From Chloroflexi bacterium RBG_19FT_COMBO_55_16 (GTDB lineage Bacteria; Chloroflexota; Anaerolineae; Anaerolineales; UBA4823), in the NCBI GenBank assembly GCA_001795335.1, contig MGOK01000117.1, forward strand, positions 75,928 through 91,652: 15,725 nucleotides of DNA. The letters are read 5' to 3'. Shown here piece after piece: positions 1 to 7,606 of this stretch (positions within the stretch are counted from its first letter, which is position 1; every line of letters starts with the position of its first letter). The notes below the pieces were generated by a model that was not told where the DNA came from, searched no databases, and saw only the letters and a program-made list of their open reading frames with translations. The translations under genes were made by a program, and so were the position numbers.

Positions 1-477
1 GTCCACAATTGCCAGGCGTTTCGCCTCCTCCTGCTGGATCAGGTACTCCGCGGCTAATGCTACATTGTTCAACAAGCAAAACCCCATCGCCCGCCCAGGG
101 GTCGCATGGTGACCCGGTGGGCGGGTGAGGGCGAAGCCGCGCCGCGCCAACCTTTGCCAGACAGTGGCGGCGATCGTCGCTGCGCCCCCCGCCGCGTTTA
201 ACGCAAGCTCCCAGGAGGCCGGTGTAGTGTAGGTGTCAGCGTCGAAATACTGTCCTCGCCGGCAGACACGATCCAGCGCCACCAGGTAAGCCGGCGAATG
301 GATCGCACTGAGCAATTCGTCAGCCAGGTCTAGGGGTAGCAGCTGCGGGTAAGGCTGCCACCAATTCTGCTTTTCCAGGGCTTCGCGGATCGCCTCCACC
401 CGCTCCGGCCGCTCCGGGTGCCCTGGTGCGGCGTGGGCCTGGTGGCCTTGGGGATAGAAAAAAACTAAGTCGTGCAT
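1..477 (-). CDS. Histone deacetylase-like (class II/AcuC family) hydrolase, N-terminal part, cut by window edge
   Basis: The reverse-strand frame is open from an ATG at 477 to the window edge and encodes 159 residues. Visible arginase/deacetylase-fold motifs are HPERPERV (residues 20-27), HSPAYL (60-65), DTYTTPAS (81-88) and RPPGHHATPGRAMGFCLLNN (119-138). His123-His124 are the tandem catalytic histidines of the HDAC family. The fragment ends at LAIVD, just where the family continues into the zinc-binding D-x-H-x-x-G-N-G segment, so the metal site lies outside the window. Such enzymes hydrolyse acetyl-lysine or acetylated amines/polyamines in the cytoplasm; the substrate cannot be read here. 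The ATG is the only reasonable start, because an in-frame TGA lies 36 bp upstream. No clear Shine-Dalgarno precedes it. It is transcribed away from the isoaspartyl methyltransferase gene. The family is confident, the exact activity is not. Confidence 0.9.
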   Translation of the reverse strand, partial: MHDLVFFYPQGHQAHAAPGHPERPERVEAIREALEKQNWWQPYPQLLPLDLADELLSAIHSPAYLVALDRVCRRGQYFDADTYTTPASWELALNAAGGAATIAATVWQRLARRGFALTRPPGHHATPGRAMGFCLLNNVALAAEYLIQQEEAKRLAIVD

Positions 478-507
478 GGGTACATCTCGATGTAAGGATT
501 GGGAGCA

Positions 508-536
508 ATTGTAAAGCCTTCACTGGCTCTCGTCAA
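508..536 (-). promoter_or_regulatory. Sigma70-type promoter for the HDAC-like gene
   Basis: On the minus strand, TTGACG (536-531) is followed by a 17-bp spacer and TACAAT (513-508). Each hexamer matches the consensus at five of six positions. Transcription would begin near 501, giving a leader of about 24 nt before the ATG at 477. This is read by eye and not tested. Confidence 0.6.
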
Positions 537-543
537 ATCATAG

Positions 544-572
544 TTGACTCTCATCCGTATTTACGCTACTAT
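544..572 (+). promoter_or_regulatory. Sigma70-type promoter for the isoaspartyl methyltransferase gene
   Basis: TTGACT (544-549), a 17-bp spacer and TACTAT (567-572) form a plausible promoter. The predicted start of transcription, 6-8 bases after the -10 box, falls at about 579, which is the A of the chosen ATG. The message could therefore be leaderless, in line with the absence of a Shine-Dalgarno. The -35 box faces that of the opposing promoter only 7 bp away, with a GTCAA/TTGAC inverted symmetry. Confidence 0.5.
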
Positions 573-578
573 ACAACT

Positions 579-1337
579 ATGGCCCACCGTTTTCTCTTTT
601 TCCTGTTTATTCCTTTCCTTATCGCCAGTTGCTCTCCGAGGATCCCAGCGCCATCTCCCGCAACAAGTGCACCCATCATTCTACAATCTCAAACTCCAAC
701 TGCCGACGCCTATTCTGTTATCCGTGAAGATATGGTTACAACTCAAATTGAAGCGCGCGGGATCAACGATCCTGCCGTTCTTTTAGCTATGCGCAGTGTG
801 CCACGCCACAAATTCGTCCCCCCTGAATATCTCGACCAATCCTACGCTGACCATCCTTTGCCGATCGGCTATGGGCAGACCATCTCACAACCTTATATCG
901 TCGCCTTGATGACCGAAGCGCTCCAACTGAAACCCGGGCAGAGCGTCTTAGAGATCGGCACCGGTAGCGGTTACCAGGCGGCAGTGCTGGCTGAGCTGGA
1001 CGTTGATGTCTATACTATAGAGATTATCCCTGAGCTGGCCGAACTGGCCAGGCAACGCCTGATCGATCTTGGCTATGCGAATATCGAGACGTTGAACGCT
1101 GATGGATATTTCGGCTGGGAAGAACACGCCCCCTTTGATGCCATCATCGTTACCGCCGCCCCGGACCACCTGCCTCAACCCCTGGCCAATCAGCTGGCGG
1201 AAGGGGGGCGTTTGATCATCCCCATCGGCCCGGTAGGTTTAGTGCAAACCCTGTGGCTGTTCGAAAAAATCAACGGCGATTTACAAGCCACCAACCTGGG
1301 TGGTGTACGCTTTGTCCCCCTGACCGGGGAGCACTAA
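579..1337 (+). CDS. pcm: Protein-L-isoaspartate O-methyltransferase with lipoprotein signal
   Basis: This 252-aa protein transfers a methyl group from SAM to L-isoaspartyl residues, the first step in repair of damaged proteins. Family motifs are GYGQTISQP (97-105), the SAM-binding VLEIGTGSGYQAAVLAE (123-139), DAIIVTAAP (187-195), GGRLIIPIGP (209-218) and the C-terminal VRFVPLTG (243-250). I chose ATG 579 over the in-frame upstream extension to 426. It opens with a typical signal (MAHRF, then a hydrophobic run of about 12 residues) ending in a lipobox I-A-S-C with Cys18. A Ser/Pro/Thr-rich linker (19-45) follows before the catalytic domain. The upstream extension has no signal-like character and runs antisense to the HDAC-like gene. 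The classical enzyme is cytoplasmic, so predicted lipid anchoring outside the membrane is odd. The 3' end overlaps the opposing gene by 57 bp. Confidence 0.93.
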   Translation: MAHRFLFFLFIPFLIASCSPRIPAPSPATSAPIILQSQTPTADAYSVIREDMVTTQIEARGINDPAVLLAMRSVPRHKFVPPEYLDQSYADHPLPIGYGQTISQPYIVALMTEALQLKPGQSVLEIGTGSGYQAAVLAELDVDVYTIEIIPELAELARQRLIDLGYANIETLNADGYFGWEEHAPFDAIIVTAAPDHLPQPLANQLAEGGRLIIPIGPVGLVQTLWLFEKINGDLQATNLGGVRFVPLTGEH

Positions 1338-3791
1338 AACTGCAAGACTATACGCAATCGCCCCCAACAACAGCACCAGCGTAAACCCATAACTGAGCGC
1401 AAGTATTGCCGCTAACACCGAGGCGATCACCGATGCACACCCGTTGACTGCCCAGGCCCAGGCTACCAGGTCGGGCGCATCCCCCTCGAGCCAGGTTAGC
1501 CCAAGTGGAAACGGCAATCCCATCAGGATCGCCAGGGGAGCCAGACCGATCACAGCTGCCAGGGCACGCCAGGGAATCTCCCACCCGAGCAATGCATCTG
1601 ATAGATTCATCACAGCCCACGGAGTGAGCAGGGCCAGTACGACTAATAGTATCAATGCTGCCCGGCGCGGCAACCATGCTGCCCGTACCAGTAGGCTACC
1701 CAGGCCGGAAAAGGATAATAAAGCCAACACCACCACCGTGAAGGCATAGGTTGGGTGGCCAAGGATCAAGATAAACCGCTGGATCAATGGAATTTCAACA
1801 AAGAGAAACGCTAACCCCAGGCAGCTGAAATAGGCCAGCACCCGTAAGCCTTGCTTCTTGCGAATTGTTGGTTGATGGTGAAGGAGATTAACGCTGTTCG
1901 CTGCTCGACTGCATCGGCGGATCAACAACGGAACGAGGATTAGAACTCCACTAAAGATCGTAACCAGGATCAACAGGGCGAACAATACAAAATAACCGCT
2001 TCCCCCAAACGGTTGCCAGGTATGCCCAAGTGCAGCGAGCAGCTCTGGCGTCTGCTTCCAGGTGAAAAAATGAAAAAAAAACGGCCGGTCATCTCTCGGT
2101 GGGCTGATCCTATAAGGAAAGGAAGCGTAAAATTCTTCCCGGTTTTTTGCGCTGAACAAGTCATTGATTGCCTGGTAGTAAACCGAATCAGGCAAACGAT
2201 TGTAGCGGTTGGTTTCCCCCATATCGACCTCCGGCGCCCAAACCAGATCGTAACGACGGTCCTCCAGGAATTTACGGATAGCAGTGAGCTCAGTTGTGCT
2301 CCAACCATCCGGTTTAACCAGAGCAGTGATCATCTGCAAGCCGCGATAAGCGACCAGCGCCTCTTGCGGATGGAGCACATTGCGTGCTTCCAGGGCTTCG
2401 ACTAGCGTGGCAATCAGCCGCACCTCTTCACTGGGTGGTGTTTGCAGCCAGCGTGAAGTCACCAATAATCCATCCGGCGCTAGCCGCGTCAACATTGCGG
2501 CAAACCCCTCCACCGTTAGAGTGTAACTCTCACTCAAACTATAAGCTCCACTCGTCACCGGGCGATATGCGTCAGTCAGGGGCAGGAAGATCACATGATA
2601 AAGCCCGGTATCTCTTTCTAAGAACGCACGCGTGGCTTCAACAGTGTTTCGAACTTGGGCATAATGGTAAATATCAAAGCCAGGTGCCGTGCGGGAAATA
2701 ACTTCTGGTATGAGCGGGTTGCTATTCACAGCTATCACTTCCTGGCCCCCCCCAGCCAACGCCTGAAGCACACCCAAGCCACTACCCGGCTCGAGAACCA
2801 GTGTGCGCGCCGCGGGTCGCAAAATAAAAGCCAAAGCCTCCGGCAGGAATTTCCCCGCTGTGAAGTCCTCTGGGGAAACCAGGCTGATCGCTTGCAGGGA
2901 GTCAGCGTCGACCGATAACCCATACTGCTCCGGCGGGATGCCTGGGTATGTATAGCTGAGCCCCGGTAACTGGCGTGTACCCGCCCGTGCCATAACATCC
3001 AGGCGCGAGATTGCATTCCAACGCCCATAGAGTCTGATCGCGCCAGGATATTGGCGGGCATATGCCAATCCCTTATATGGTGAGATCGCCATCCCAAGCG
3101 CTGCGTGCCCGCTCAGATTCGCCACGCTCAGCACGGCAATCCCACCTGTTGCGGCAATTAACCCAATCAGTAGGCTTGTCCGCCCAGCCTTGCCCCACTT
3201 AAACTTGGACGATAGGGTTCCCAACAATCCAACTACGATACTCAGCAGCACAGCCCCAGGGACGCCTGCTAGCCACAACGCCATTGGCGCCAGGATTACA
3301 CCAACGCCCGAGCCTAGCAGGTTGGCTGCATAGACCAGGTGGCTGCGCCCACGCTGAACGGCCAGCGCCCCGCCGATCCCCAGCCCAGCGCACACGAAAG
3401 GGATCGCCAAAGATAGATAGTAGAGTATGAAGAGGAATACCTGCTTGCGATCCCAGGCAATGCTGTAACTATCAAAGGGCAGCAAATTCACCACCCCATA
3501 AGCCAAAATCACGCTCACGGCAAAGCCAACACCCGAGTAAGCCAGCAAGCGATCAATCGCTTCATCTCCCGCATCAGGATTACTTACTAACAGGCGCGGC
3601 ATTAGAGTCAGGATTGAGCCACTGGCGCCAAATCCAAGCAATGCCAGACTGACCACCAAGAAAGCAAAATGGTAATATTGCGCAACTGCCAGTAAACGGG
3701 TCAGGGTGCTCTCCAGCAGCAGCGCTGCCCCGGCTAATGCCCCCACGCTGACAAAGCTTCTATAATCTTGCCAGAAGCTTAAGCGTTGCAT
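1281..3791 (-). CDS. Polytopic membrane protein with embedded spermidine-synthase-like (SAM-fold) domain
   Basis: This 836-aa protein has three parts. Residues 15-225 hold about seven hydrophobic segments, residues 240-580 a soluble domain, and residues 600-820 another set of about seven segments. The soluble domain resembles spermidine synthase/methyltransferase folds: LVLEPGSGLGVLQAL (331-345) sits where the SAM-binding loop lies, followed by EVIAVNSNP (351-359) and the distal YSLSESYTLTVEGFAAML (417-434). The usual GGGDG and D-x-x-D-P features are replaced (EPGSGLG; LTDAYRP at 405-411), so polyamine synthesis is doubtful. The two membrane halves look duplicated: LLLESTLTRLLA..FAFLVVSLALLGFGASGS matches LFVEIPLIQRFI..YAFTVVVLALLSFSGLGS. 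It is the last gene of the operon, 7 bp after the FGGY kinase, with an AGG-containing ribosome site before ATG 3791. Function is unknown; a membrane-bound SAM-fold enzyme or transporter-like protein are the main options. Confidence 0.8.
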   Translation of the reverse strand: MQRLSFWQDYRSFVSVGALAGAALLLESTLTRLLAVAQYYHFAFLVVSLALLGFGASGSILTLMPRLLVSNPDAGDEAIDRLLAYSGVGFAVSVILAYGVVNLLPFDSYSIAWDRKQVFLFILYYLSLAIPFVCAGLGIGGALAVQRGRSHLVYAANLLGSGVGVILAPMALWLAGVPGAVLLSIVVGLLGTLSSKFKWGKAGRTSLLIGLIAATGGIAVLSVANLSGHAALGMAISPYKGLAYARQYPGAIRLYGRWNAISRLDVMARAGTRQLPGLSYTYPGIPPEQYGLSVDADSLQAISLVSPEDFTAGKFLPEALAFILRPAARTLVLEPGSGLGVLQALAGGGQEVIAVNSNPLIPEVISRTAPGFDIYHYAQVRNTVEATRAFLERDTGLYHVIFLPLTDAYRPVTSGAYSLSESYTLTVEGFAAMLTRLAPDGLLVTSRWLQTPPSEEVRLIATLVEALEARNVLHPQEALVAYRGLQMITALVKPDGWSTTELTAIRKFLEDRRYDLVWAPEVDMGETNRYNRLPDSVYYQAINDLFSAKNREEFYASFPYRISPPRDDRPFFFHFFTWKQTPELLAALGHTWQPFGGSGYFVLFALLILVTIFSGVLILVPLLIRRCSRAANSVNLLHHQPTIRKKQGLRVLAYFSCLGLAFLFVEIPLIQRFILILGHPTYAFTVVVLALLSFSGLGSLLVRAAWLPRRAALILLVVLALLTPWAVMNLSDALLGWEIPWRALAAVIGLAPLAILMGLPFPLGLTWLEGDAPDLVAWAWAVNGCASVIASVLAAILALSYGFTLVLLLGAIAYSLAVLVLPGQGDKAYTTQVGGL

Positions 3792-3798
3792 AATGAAC

Positions 3799-5337
3799 CT
3801 AAGACATCCCCACCAGCTCTGTTAACATGTAATTAATCGGTTCCAGGGCATGGTAAGCCGACTCGAAGATCGGGAATAATTGTTGGTAGAGAACTTGTGC
3901 CGCAGGATCAGGCTGGACTTCCTCAACTACTCGATTCATCGTTTCGAACATGTCGAAACTGGGGTATAGACCGACACCGACACCACCCACAAGGGCAGCT
4001 CCCATCGAAGTTGCCTCTTCCAAAACTGCCAGGCGATGGATCGGTATGCCATAAATATCCGCCATGAGGCGATTCCAGAACCGTCCGCGTGCGCCCCCGC
4101 CAATCACCCGCATGGCTTCGATTTGAGCGCCTTCCGTGGTAAATGCCTCCAGGATCAGGCGAAGGTTAAGCGTCACTCCCTCCAACACCGCCCGGACCAT
4201 GTCTTCCCGTGTATGGCGGATCGTCAACCCGATGAACGCTCCCCTGGCGTACGGATTCCACCACGGGCTGCGTTCACCTAACAGGTAAGGAAGGAAGATC
4301 AACCCTTTAGCCCCAATCGGTGACTTCTCAGCCATGGCATTCAACAGCTCATATGGGCTGATACCCTGTTCCTTGGCAGCCTCGATTTCCGGCAGTCCCA
4401 ATTGGTCACGCGTCCACTGGTAGGCGCCTCCCGCGGTCTGCATTGTACCGGTCGGGCAAAACATCCCGGGGATGAGATGAGCAAAGGTGAAGGTTTTAAA
4501 TTGGGGATCGAATATCGGACGATTGGTTGCAAGGGAAATCCAGGAAGATGAACCGATGTAATTAAACGCAGATCCTTCGCGCAGGACTCCCGCCCCTGCT
4601 GCCGCGCAGACCCCATCCCCACCGCCGATCACCACTGGAGTCCCGGCGACCACCCCGGCTTCTTCAGCAACCTGTGGTAAAACATTACCGACCACATCCA
4701 TCGAAGCGCGTATGCGCGGTAACTTTGTCGAGTTAAGCTGGGCAGCTTCGAGAATCGACTCGGACCAGGTGGCTTGCTCCAGGTCAAACAGGTTCATCCC
4801 AGACGCGTCGGAGGGTTCGCTCACGAACTCGCCGGTTAGCCGCGCCACGATCGCATCTTTTGCATGCATGAACTTATAAGTCGCGTGATAGATATCTGCT
4901 TGGTGTTCGCGCAGCCACAAGATTTTCAGCAGCGAATAAGAGGCACTCAACCGGTGACCAGTAATGCGGTACACGCGCTCAGGCGAGATGCGTTCCCCCA
5001 GCCAGCGCACCTGGTCAACTGCCCGTTGATCAGCCCAAATAATCGCCTCCCGCAAAGGACGGGCAGATTTATCAAGCGCTACACAGCCCATCATCTGCCC
5101 ACTGAAAACAATACACCCTATCTCGTCAGGTTTTACATTGGCTTCGGCCAGCAACTTCCTGGTCGAAATGCATACCGCCTGCCACCAATCTTCGGGATTT
5201 TGCTCTGCCCAATTGGTGTGGTCGTATCGGGTCCCGTAACCATGAAATGCCGACCCCACATTACACCCTTCCCGATCGTATAAGGTAGCTTTGTTGCCCG
5301 TTGTCCCGAGATCGTGCGCTAAAACAAAGTTCTTCAT
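3799..5337 (-). CDS. FGGY-family carbohydrate kinase (xylulokinase-like)
   Basis: This 512-aa protein is full length for the FGGY family of ATP-dependent sugar/polyol kinases. The N-terminal phosphate-binding motif is HDLGTTGNK (8-16). SGQMMG (79-84) and AIIWADQR (98-105) match xylulokinase-type motifs, and LTGEFVSEPSDASG (167-180) is also xylulokinase-like. Asp241 in GGGDGVCAAAGAG is the expected catalytic base. VIGGGARGRFWNRLMADI (411-428) is the C-terminal FGGY signature. The likely substrate is a ketopentose or other polyol. Substrate specificity in this family is poorly predictable, and glycerol, ribulose, fuculose or erythritol remain possible. The ATG at 5337 overlaps the upstream TGA as ATGA, showing translational coupling. 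Membership of a lipid-type operon rather than a sugar-uptake operon is unusual; no isomerase or sugar transporter is seen nearby. Confidence 0.88.
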   Translation of the reverse strand: MKNFVLAHDLGTTGNKATLYDREGCNVGSAFHGYGTRYDHTNWAEQNPEDWWQAVCISTRKLLAEANVKPDEIGCIVFSGQMMGCVALDKSARPLREAIIWADQRAVDQVRWLGERISPERVYRITGHRLSASYSLLKILWLREHQADIYHATYKFMHAKDAIVARLTGEFVSEPSDASGMNLFDLEQATWSESILEAAQLNSTKLPRIRASMDVVGNVLPQVAEEAGVVAGTPVVIGGGDGVCAAAGAGVLREGSAFNYIGSSSWISLATNRPIFDPQFKTFTFAHLIPGMFCPTGTMQTAGGAYQWTRDQLGLPEIEAAKEQGISPYELLNAMAEKSPIGAKGLIFLPYLLGERSPWWNPYARGAFIGLTIRHTREDMVRAVLEGVTLNLRLILEAFTTEGAQIEAMRVIGGGARGRFWNRLMADIYGIPIHRLAVLEEATSMGAALVGGVGVGLYPSFDMFETMNRVVEEVQPDPAAQVLYQQLFPIFESAYHALEPINYMLTELVGMS

Positions 5338-6890
5338 TTATCCTTGTTAAACGAACTTACTTCTTCTGCTGCCCGATCCTCTTCTCCCCTCTCCCCCTCT
5401 AAGGTTTTCAATTTCATCAGCCCTTGGTTGTCCTGGACGAAAACCAGAGGACCCTGGGGAACCTTGTTCTCGATTTGTAATATACCCACGTCCATGTACT
5501 CCCATATCACCTGGAAGGGCTCTTTACCTTCCACCCACTTCTCCGCGATCACGATGCCATGCCCAGGCAGCACAGTGAAAACTACCTGCCGTGGGTCTTC
5601 CTGGTTCCGAAACGTTTCCGAACGAGAAAAAGCAGCTTTAATCGCATGCGCTTGGGCTTCGGTGGAGCACGAGACTGGGAAATGGTAATACGGCTGATCC
5701 AGATACACATGCTCAACCCAACGCGGGTCATAAGCTCGTACACCGCGATGACCATGTAATTTAGACCGCGCCACCGGCACATCGTATTTCGAGATGGCAC
5801 CGTGCCCTAACAACTCAACCCTAGGGAGATCGCGGTCCATCTCCATTAATTCCACAGCTTCTGAGGAAGGTGGGTCATTACGTTTGCCTTCCACATGCCG
5901 CACCAGAGCCCCTTTGCCGTCGGGACGGACGCCTACGATCACTGACAGCTCATCGTCAGTCAAATTGTCCTTGTCAACCGGTCGGGCGCTGCCGGTTACA
6001 GTTGCCACCAATCCTTCCAAAACCGGCTCCCAGGTGGCAAAACATCCCTCACTATACTGGCTGGAAATCGTGTCAGGTAGAGAAGGTACATGCGTCAGGC
6101 TTCCTACGCGAATCATCTCCGTGAAAAAATTACGCCTTCCCAGCTCGATTCCAGCCCGGCGCATTGCTCCGGGCGTACTGAGACCAGACCAAACGGAATG
6201 AAGAATCGGTTCATCAATTACTTTATGTTCAGTGATCTCTTTCGTACTAACCGCCGTGACGATTCTGCCAGAGAGCTCATCATAGAATGCCACCAGGTCT
6301 GTAGCATCACTGCGCGGGTGCGCACCAACCAGGTCAAAAGTGTATGCCTCCAATGGGTATTCCGTTCCCACTACCAGGATCACGCGGATGCTCATCGTTT
6401 GGGTCTGGACCATTCGCAACAACGAAAGCATCGGCCCACCACGTTTACCCTGTTCATAGAGCGTTTCAAACGCTTCCTTTGCAAGGCCAGAGAAATAAAA
6501 GTCCGCCGGATCAGGTGGATCCTTTTCCAGCACTTGCTGGAAATAAACCATCATTTCCTGAAACTTCTCCTTTGAGATACTGATCACAGTGAAGATCGTA
6601 GGGGAATGCTCAAGTTGGAACCGCCGCCGGGCAGTGAACAACAATGCCTGTCTCCACCGCATTGGTTCACCAAACCTGGCCGTCGTTAAGATCACGCTCG
6701 TGCCCTCTCCGGGGGTGTCCTGGACTATATGCCCTTGACTACGCAGGTGGTCGAGCAAACCAAGTGCCACTTGTTCCGCTACGGGAGTCGTCGGCCCAGG
6801 GACATAAGCCAGGCTGATCGTCTTCCACCAGGCATGGCTGGGGTGTTTATGCGTATGCTGCATTAGGTTCATACCTGTAATCCTTTTCAT
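5334..6890 (-). CDS. Unrecognised conserved-looking 518-aa soluble protein in lipid operon
   Basis: I do not recognise this family. The protein has no signal peptide or membrane segment, so it is probably cytoplasmic. Residues 20-120 look like an alpha/beta domain (TISLAYVPGPTTPVAEQ at 24-40, SVILTTARFG at 65-74, TIFTVISI at 98-105). A region at 275-400 is rich in likely functional residues: EGCFATWEP (281-289), VATVTGSARPVDK (295-307), VGVRPDGKGALVRHVEGKR (319-337), LLGHG (360-364) and KLHGHRG (377-383). The tail (497-518) is highly charged and probably disordered. ATG 6890 overlaps the preceding stop as TGATG and is chosen over TTG 6893. Another in-frame ATG at 6872 (residue 7) has an AAAAGG at suitable distance and could be the real start. 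The stop overlaps the FGGY kinase start. Being fixed between PlsC-like and FGGY genes suggests a shared pathway. A sugar isomerase or glycosyl-transfer role is only a guess. Confidence 0.85.
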   Translation of the reverse strand: MKRITGMNLMQHTHKHPSHAWWKTISLAYVPGPTTPVAEQVALGLLDHLRSQGHIVQDTPGEGTSVILTTARFGEPMRWRQALLFTARRRFQLEHSPTIFTVISISKEKFQEMMVYFQQVLEKDPPDPADFYFSGLAKEAFETLYEQGKRGGPMLSLLRMVQTQTMSIRVILVVGTEYPLEAYTFDLVGAHPRSDATDLVAFYDELSGRIVTAVSTKEITEHKVIDEPILHSVWSGLSTPGAMRRAGIELGRRNFFTEMIRVGSLTHVPSLPDTISSQYSEGCFATWEPVLEGLVATVTGSARPVDKDNLTDDELSVIVGVRPDGKGALVRHVEGKRNDPPSSEAVELMEMDRDLPRVELLGHGAISKYDVPVARSKLHGHRGVRAYDPRWVEHVYLDQPYYHFPVSCSTEAQAHAIKAAFSRSETFRNQEDPRQVVFTVLPGHGIVIAEKWVEGKEPFQVIWEYMDVGILQIENKVPQGPLVFVQDNQGLMKLKTLEGERGEEDRAAEEVSSFNKDK

Positions 6891-7606
6891 CAATTGTATA
6901 GGTTTGGTAACCGGTTGAGATTTGACCTAGCTCCTGAAGAAAATTTTAGATATTCCTCTGTCGCTGCGCTTAAATCTGAGTAGTATCCACGATATGATAT
7001 CGGCAGCAGAGCTGCCAGTTGGTACATGATCTCATCCGTGATCTGTTGGCGCACTTCTCGGCTCAATACGGCATCTCGCACATTGAGAGTGAATTGTTTT
7101 CCAACGATGATGTGAAAATCCGTCCGCCTTAAGTGAGTTAAATTTCGCCTGAATCCCTCACCCCCGTAATATATCACTGGCAGCAAGGGTGCCCCACTGC
7201 GCATTGCAAGCGTGACTACACCAGGATGACCTTTCTGGAGTTGACCATTACCACTGCGCGTACCCTCCGGAGCAACCGCCAAGATCTTCCCATCTCCGAG
7301 CACTGCGAGCCCACGCCTTATAGCTGCCATATCTGCCTCCCCACGTTTTATTGGTATGGCACCCCATAGATTAAATAATGCACCCATGGCAGGATTGTTC
7401 CATGTCTCGATCTTGGCAAATCCTGTCACCGGCCGTGGTTGTAAGTGCGTGAACAAGATCGGAACTTCCAGAAAGTTGATATGGTTGGCAACCAGGATGA
7501 GCGGTCCTCGCCTCGGTACGCGTTGTAGCTGTGTGTCATCGACTTGACAGATTAAACGAGTTATATTTTTGATAGCTGTATTCACAATCCAGAAGGATTT
7601 GCTCAA
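6890..7606 (-). CDS. PlsC-like 1-acylglycerol-3-phosphate acyltransferase family protein
   Basis: This 238-aa lysophospholipid-type acyltransferase probably moves an acyl chain onto a lysophosphatidate-like or other hydroxyl acceptor at the membrane. The acyltransferase block I is NHINFLE (41-47), with the usual H-x4-D replaced by H-x4-E; the codon reads GAA. Block II-like IPIKRGEAD lies at 84-92, block III is APEGTRS (112-118), and LPVIYYGG (142-149) is the block IV region. The start is TTG 7606, which overlaps the stop of the lipid kinase gene as TTGA. It is supported by a GGAG eight bases upstream and by the lack of any in-frame ATG before residue 74, which already lies past block I. A GTG at residue 8 is a less likely start. 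No clear N-terminal transmembrane helix is seen. Position directly after a DagK-like kinase supports a lipid role. Confidence 0.88.
   Translation of the reverse strand: MSKSFWIVNTAIKNITRLICQVDDTQLQRVPRRGPLILVANHINFLEVPILFTHLQPRPVTGFAKIETWNNPAMGALFNLWGAIPIKRGEADMAAIRRGLAVLGDGKILAVAPEGTRSGNGQLQKGHPGVVTLAMRSGAPLLPVIYYGGEGFRRNLTHLRRTDFHIIVGKQFTLNVRDAVLSREVRQQITDEIMYQLAALLPISYRGYYSDLSAATEEYLKFSSGARSNLNRLPNLYN

Noticed and set aside
320..523. Reverse-strand frame rich in Arg/Pro/Ala
   Set aside because: It is an out-of-frame shadow of the HDAC-like gene, whose motifs are unambiguous in the correct frame.
426..578. N-terminal extension of the isoaspartyl methyltransferase to an upstream ATG
   Set aside because: It runs antisense over the start of the HDAC-like gene, lacks a ribosome site, would bury the signal peptide and would place both promoters inside coding sequence.
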